This document shows positions 54,153-58,355 of a DNA stretch of 58,355 bases, one piece after another (positions within the stretch are counted from its first letter, which is position 1; the number at the start of each line of letters is the position of its first letter). Position numbers and translations under genes: made by a program. This stretch comes from Proteobacteria bacterium UBA7447 (GTDB lineage: Bacteria > Pseudomonadota > Gammaproteobacteria > Arenicellales > UBA868). A model generated the notes under the pieces. That model was not told the origin of the DNA and did not search any database. It worked only from the letters and a program-made list of their open reading frames with translations. The stretch covers positions 1 through 58,355 of the forward strand of contig DLPX01000048.1 in the NCBI GenBank assembly GCA_002477475.1, written 5' to 3'.

Positions 54153-55554
54153 ACCTATTGAAAGCTTAAGCCTTTCTGCCATTGGCAGGAAATTCCGAGA
54201 GGGATCCCTGAACGCTGTCGCCCTGACTCAACACTGCATCGGCCGTCACGAGCCGTCGCTGAACGCCTATCGCGAGTGGACCCCAGAACCCGCTCTCAGG
54301 CAAGCGGAGCAAGCGGATGAGGCCTTTGCCAATGCGCAGGATGGAGGCGCACTTCAGGGAATCCCGATTTCCGTAAAGGATCTTTACGGCGTTGACGACA
54401 CGCAGACTTTTGCAGGCTCTCCAGCAGCGATGCCGCCCCCCTGGCAATCTGAAGGAGAGATCATCAAGGGCTTGCGGGCCAGCCACGCCGTGTTTTCCGG
54501 AAAAACCCATACCGTGGAGTTCGCGTTCGGCGGGTTGGGTGTCAATAGCCATTGGGGAACTCCGAGAAACCCCTGGGATGCAGACAGGCATCGTGTTCCC
54601 GGAGGCTCAAGCAGCGGCGCCGGCGTCAGCCTGTGCGAAGGCACTGCGCTCGTCGCGCTGGGCTCTGACACGGCCGGCTCGGTTCGGATTCCGGCAAGCA
54701 TGACGGGCAACGTGGGTCTGAAAACGAGTTATGGCCGGTGGCCTGTCTCGGGCATCTTTCCACTGAGTCCGACCTTAGATACTGCTGGAATTCTCACCAA
54801 AAGTGTGGCGGATGCGGTTACCGCATTTTCCGCCATCGATCCTCATCAACGCAGTTATGGTCCGCGACTCGCCCGCGAGGTTGCCCGATGTTCTCCTGGC
54901 GACTTTGTCATGGGCACCGGTGAGTCCGCTTTGTGGGATGACTGTGAACCCGGAATTTGTGAAACCGTAGAGGATGCACTGAAGACATTGGGACAGGCTG
55001 GCATAAAAACCGTCAGCGCACCCCTGCCGGAGGCTGTACCCGCAATCGAACTGTTGGGGGTCGGCAGCGTGGTCGCGGCCGAGATTGACGAAATGCTCTC
55101 GTCAACAGCGCCGCAATGGCGCGACACCCTTGATCCGATCGTGTCCTCACGTATTCGTGATGGGGGATCCATCAGCGCCAGTGAATACCTGCACCGACAC
55201 CGTCGACTGAGAGAACTCAGCCGCAGCGCGGCCCAGCGATTTACAGAATGTCAAGTAATGATAAGTCCGACCGTTGCTATTACGCCGCCTGTCATTGACG
55301 ATGTCCAGACGCTGGAAACCTACCGCCCAAAGAATATGGGCGCCCTTCGAAACACCTGCCCGGCGAACTATCTCGGCCTGTGCGCTATTACGCTGCCGAT
55401 CGGGCTTGATGCGAGCCGGATGCCGGTCGGGCTGCAGCTCATTGCCCCACAGGGACATGAAGAACGACTGCTCGCCGTGGCAACTTGTATTGAAAACATT
55501 CTGGGATCCGGTCGAGATCGTCTGGGGATCCCCCCTTTACTGAAAAGAAACTGA
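54145..55554 (+). CDS. Amidase-signature hydrolase
   Basis: A 469-residue amidase with Lys78 (SVKDLYG), cis-Ser155 (GGSSSGAGVSL) and nucleophile Ser179 (GSDTAGSVRIP). It is clearly a different branch from those at 7456 and 21165. The ATG at 54145 lies inside the end of the tRNA-editing gene, so the two are coupled. NudF follows after 4 bases. Substrate unknown. Confidence 0.87.
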   Translation: MSEPIESLSLSAIGRKFREGSLNAVALTQHCIGRHEPSLNAYREWTPEPALRQAEQADEAFANAQDGGALQGIPISVKDLYGVDDTQTFAGSPAAMPPPWQSEGEIIKGLRASHAVFSGKTHTVEFAFGGLGVNSHWGTPRNPWDADRHRVPGGSSSGAGVSLCEGTALVALGSDTAGSVRIPASMTGNVGLKTSYGRWPVSGIFPLSPTLDTAGILTKSVADAVTAFSAIDPHQRSYGPRLAREVARCSPGDFVMGTGESALWDDCEPGICETVEDALKTLGQAGIKTVSAPLPEAVPAIELLGVGSVVAAEIDEMLSSTAPQWRDTLDPIVSSRIRDGGSISASEYLHRHRRLRELSRSAAQRFTECQVMISPTVAITPPVIDDVQTLETYRPKNMGALRNTCPANYLGLCAITLPIGLDASRMPVGLQLIAPQGHEERLLAVATCIENILGSGRDRLGIPPLLKRN

Positions 55555-55558
55555 GATC

Positions 55559-56173
55559 ATGATTGCGCCAAGCCAGGTCCAGGTTGAAGGCGAAGAGCGG
55601 ATCAGCGACGGCTACCTCAAGGTCACCCGCTATCTGATTCGCCATGAGCAGTACGATGGCAGTTGGACCCAGACCCTATCAAGGGAAGTGATGGAACGCG
55701 GCGAAGTAGCTGCCGTACTGCCATTCGATCCGGTCCGCAACGAAGTTGTCCTCATCGAGCAGTTTCGTGTCGGGGCATGGTCTGCTGACTGGGCTCAACC
55801 CTGGCTTGTCGAATGTATTGCGGGCGTTGTCGAAGCAGGAGAAACACCGGAAGAGATGGTGAAGCGCGAGGCGCGTGAGGAAGCAGGCTGCGACTTAACG
55901 ACTCTTGAGCCCATCGCCCAATATTTTTCGACACCAGGCGCCTGCTCCGAAAAAGTCGATCTATTCTGCGGCCGGGTAGATACGACTGGGCTGGGAGGCG
56001 TGCATGGACTGGCCGAAGAAGGAGAAGATATCCGCGCCACCGTCTGGCCCGTGGCGGAGGCCCTCGCGATGCTCGAGACCGGTCAGATCTGTAACAGCAT
56101 GACCCTCATTGCACTCCAGTGGCTTGCAGGACATCATGCCACGCTTGCGGAAAAGTGGCTAAGAGGCGCTTAG
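55559..56173 (+). CDS. nudF: ADP-ribose pyrophosphatase (Nudix)
   Basis: A 204-residue Nudix enzyme with a complete box at about 89-111 (G-x5-E-x7-REAREEAGC) and the domain-swapped N-terminal strand expected for NudF. It cleaves ADP-ribose to AMP and ribose 5-phosphate. It is the third gene of the ProX-like-amidase-nudF unit. Confidence 0.92.
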   Translation: MIAPSQVQVEGEERISDGYLKVTRYLIRHEQYDGSWTQTLSREVMERGEVAAVLPFDPVRNEVVLIEQFRVGAWSADWAQPWLVECIAGVVEAGETPEEMVKREAREEAGCDLTTLEPIAQYFSTPGACSEKVDLFCGRVDTTGLGGVHGLAEEGEDIRATVWPVAEALAMLETGQICNSMTLIALQWLAGHHATLAEKWLRGA

Positions 56174-56195
56174 CAGGAGACTTTCAAAAGAGCGC

Positions 56196-56765
56196 TTAAG
56201 GCGTGAGGTCAGATGGCGTGTCGCGTACGGTCGATTCCATTGCAATAGCGCTTGGGACATCGCGCAACCACTCATAATAGATTCCCTTGATGCCGCTCAC
56301 CACCACTCCCGCGTCGCGCATTCGGCAAAGCCCGGAATCGTGGTGGGGCCCCGGTGACGCGGTGGCATCGTCAGCCACCCAAACCTGATAACCCGCATCA
56401 ACCAGATCGATAGCTGACTGCGCCACACAGACATCCGTCTCCTGACCAACGAGGACCAGGTCTTTCTTGTTCAAGGCGGCCAGCGCATCGCGGATATCGG
56501 GTTGCCCGTACAGGCTGAAGACCATTTTGTTAAACACGGTCTGACCTTCGGGCAACAGTGTCTTAATCCGGGGCAACATATCGGCCCCATTGGAGACGTC
56601 CTCTGCGGTGGCAAGGATTGGAATCCTGAGCGCCTTCGCGACATTGATGATCCAGGCAATGCGCGCTACCAATGGCTCACGGTCAGCGAGGGGGAGTTTG
56701 GAAAGGAAATTCTCCTGTACGTCAATAACCACTAAAGCGCTGTTGTTCTTATCCAGCAGTGGCAC
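56196..56765 (-). CDS. Isochorismatase-fold cysteine hydrolase
   Basis: A 189-residue isochorismatase-like hydrolase with catalytic Asp15 (VIDVQENF), Lys80 (VFNKMVFSL) and Cys113 (GQETDVCVAQSA). Relatives are nicotinamidases and N-carbamoyl hydrolases. The GTG at 56765 is chosen because AAGGA lies 5 bases upstream and it starts 25 bases after the previous gene. It is convergent with nudF. Confidence 0.85.
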   Translation of the reverse strand: MPLLDKNNSALVVIDVQENFLSKLPLADREPLVARIAWIINVAKALRIPILATAEDVSNGADMLPRIKTLLPEGQTVFNKMVFSLYGQPDIRDALAALNKKDLVLVGQETDVCVAQSAIDLVDAGYQVWVADDATASPGPHHDSGLCRMRDAGVVVSGIKGIYYEWLRDVPSAIAMESTVRDTPSDLTP

Positions 56766-56790
56766 AAGGATCCTTGATGCCGATGAAAGC

Positions 56791-57516
56791 CTATTGTCCG
56801 CTTGCGGCCAAACCTGAAGCCAAACGGACTGCGGTGGCTGCCCACTCAACTGCAAGATCTCTTAGCACTTCACCGGTGTTCGATGCCTGACGAAACTTAG
56901 CTCCAGTCATCGTGTAGATCCCTTCACCCATGATTTCCCCGGACATACTGTCACGGACTTTAGCTTCCACCACCAGAATCAACCGCTTGGTATCGAGGTC
57001 CGTAACCTTCTTTACCGCAAACAGCACTGCCGATACCGGCAATATGTTCCTCGGCTTAAAACCTTCCGCCTCGACCTCCATACCGGTGATCGCCACACTG
57101 ACCCTCACCACGTCAGACCCAGGGAGATGAACAACCGGGAATCTTTTATTGGCCCGGTCCTTTAGTGCCGCATCAATATTTGCCCGCGCCTTATAAAGGC
57201 TCTCTTCGGTTAGAGACTCGCCATCCTCGTTGGCAAACGCGGTTTGGTAGAGCATCACTGGATCCAGCATGATTTTTGAATACTTCGCCATATCGAAATT
57301 AGGATTAAGATACCGATATAACGTGACCCCCTCTTCAGCGACATCGACTTTTTCAAGTCGTTTGTAATCCGCGGAAGGCAAAAAACCTGTCCCTACAGGC
57401 TCTTGCGCAGAAAGCTGGCCGGCCAGAAGCAGCATAGGAGCAAGAAACAAAAAACGACTTACTCGGCGCCTTTCTTTCCGAGATTCCGCTGCTATCTGGT
57501 TTGTCCAAATATTCAT
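56791..57516 (-). CDS. DUF3313-like secreted protein
   Basis: A 241-residue protein with a Sec signal peptide (basic RKERRRVSRF, hydrophobic core, cleavage near LSA-QEP). The mature part (TGFLPSADYKRLEKV) looks like the DUF3313 family of exported proteins of unknown function. GGAGG about 9 bases upstream supports the ATG at 57516; earlier in-frame ATGs lack it. It is not a lipoprotein by sequence: no cysteine follows the cleavage site. Confidence 0.72.
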   Translation of the reverse strand: MNIWTNQIAAESRKERRRVSRFLFLAPMLLLAGQLSAQEPVGTGFLPSADYKRLEKVDVAEEGVTLYRYLNPNFDMAKYSKIMLDPVMLYQTAFANEDGESLTEESLYKARANIDAALKDRANKRFPVVHLPGSDVVRVSVAITGMEVEAEGFKPRNILPVSAVLFAVKKVTDLDTKRLILVVEAKVRDSMSGEIMGEGIYTMTGAKFRQASNTGEVLRDLAVEWAATAVRLASGLAASGQ

Positions 57517-57578
57517 CTTTGTCTTCCTCCCTATCAGTTTGCTCATAATGCTTTTCTTCACGGGCCTCTTCGATGATA

Positions 57579-58355
57579 TCAGTGCGTCGAATCCCGCAGG
57601 CGACGAATCAGGCTGGAGGTATCCCATCGGCCGCCGCCCATGGCCTGTACTTCGGCGTAAAACTGGTCCACCAGGGCCGTAACCGGCAATCGCCCTTTTA
57701 CCCGCCGGGCTTCATCAAGACAGAGTCCCAGATCCTTGCGCATCCAATCCACCGCGAACCCGAATTCAAATTCATCCCGTTCCATGGTGTGGCCCCGGTT
57801 TTCCATCTGCCAGGATTGCGCCGCCCCTTTGGAAATCACTTCGAGCACCTTGCCGACATCCAACCCGCAGCGACTTGCAAAATCCAGGCCCTCCGACAAG
57901 CCCTGAACCAAGCCGGCGATGCAGATCTGATTGACCATCTTGGTTAACTGACCACTCCCCACCGGCCCCATCAGTCCCACTGCCCGCGCGTAACTGTCGA
58001 TGACCGGCCGAGCCTGATCAAAGCTCTCCTGAGCTCCCCCCACCATCACGGTGAGTGCTCCGTTTTCAGCGCCAGCCTGACCCCCCGAGACCGGCGCATC
58101 CAGAAAAGCGATATCACTCTTGGCGCTCTGGGCAGCAAGCTCCCTGGCAACTTCCGCTGATGCGGTGGTATGGTCAACAAAGATTGTGCCGGGCGCCATC
58201 GTTGAGAATGCCCCATCTGATCCCGTGCTGATGGCCCGTACATCGTCATCGTTCCCGACACAGGCGAACACGATCTGAGCATCGGCAGCGGCAAGCGCCG
58301 GGGTGGATGCACTTTTCCCCCCGTATTACTTTACCCATTTCTGGGCCTTGGAATC
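57579..58355 (-). pseudogene. 3-Hydroxyisobutyrate dehydrogenase-like gene, truncated and interrupted by a stop
   Basis: The gene runs off the window. The 3' part encodes the family C-terminus: FACVGNDDDVR, DAPVSGGQAGAENGALTVMVGG split across the active-site region, and the catalytic lysine in GSGQLTKMVNQI. Upstream in the same frame, a conserved stretch KAQKWVK is followed by an in-frame TAA (58326-58328) and then YGGKSASTP. A coding residue is expected there. The gene is either inactivated or carries a base error close to the end of the sequence. The enzyme family oxidises beta-hydroxyacids with NAD. Confidence 0.7.

Noticed and set aside
58326..58328. TAA read as a recoded amino acid
   Set aside because: Known stop-codon recoding to selenocysteine or pyrrolysine uses TGA or TAG, not TAA, and no recoding element is seen.
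1..58355. CRISPR array, prophage or insertion sequence
   Set aside because: No regularly spaced repeats, transposase, integrase or phage structural genes were found on either strand.

Overview
The window reads as a chromosomal segment of a free-living gammaproteobacterium, probably an uncultivated marine or environmental heterotroph. The housekeeping genes and their order support this: dapB-carA-carB-greA on one strand, with mpl, dsbA, rnd, parC, algC-type phosphohexomutase and uup. The lineage call is inference from gene content and order only. No rRNA, tRNA, CRISPR array, phage or transposase gene was seen.

Layout. (1) 1-6.3 kb, plus strand: a tightly coupled set with the tail of a glutamine-synthetase-fold ligase, a MetX-like alpha/beta hydrolase, a Rieske oxygenase, a 2-hydroxyacid dehydrogenase and a ProC-like reductase, then a hotdog thioesterase and a class C beta-lactamase-fold serine hydrolase. 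(2) 6.4-25 kb: an AT-richer stretch beginning with nudC and then an amidase, a polyamine-binding-protein homologue with no signal peptide, a soluble three-PAS histidine kinase with a FixJ-type regulator, DMT exporters, an SDR, a second hydroxyacid dehydrogenase, a second Rieske oxygenase, a complete PotABCD-type ABC importer, a second amidase and an ASCH protein. It looks like a regulated island for taking up and breaking down an amine or amide. (3) 25-41.7 kb: core genes (uup, an MFS carrier, greA, carB, carA, dapB, mdh, a tandem universal stress protein, rnd, a membrane protein, mpl, dsbA) plus a sulfotransferase-like gene and a MarC protein. (4) 41.8-49.3 kb, minus strand: a second PotABCD-type importer, then a single 611-residue protein joining a TetR/BetI-type repressor to a Rieske oxygenase, then a class III aminotransferase. 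(5) 49.4-58.4 kb: algC, a frameshifted small gene, parC, a ProX/YbaK-type tRNA-editing protein, a third amidase, nudF, an isochorismatase-fold hydrolase, a DUF3313-like secreted protein and the end of a 3-hydroxyisobutyrate-dehydrogenase-like gene with an in-frame stop.

The most unusual object is the TetR-Rieske fusion (43227-45062). Its upstream region carries two similar near-palindromes exactly 20 bp apart that lie over a plausible promoter, so the enzyme may repress its own gene until its substrate appears. A second candidate system is the divergent pair at 9-12.7 kb: a solute-binding protein without a signal peptide, head to head with a cytosolic PAS kinase and its regulator, with a 17-bp palindrome between them. 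Common themes are amine-type importers, Rieske oxygenases, amidases, an aminotransferase and a gamma-glutamyl-type ligase, which together suggest oxidation, transamination and deacylation of nitrogen compounds. The substrates cannot be read from the sequence.
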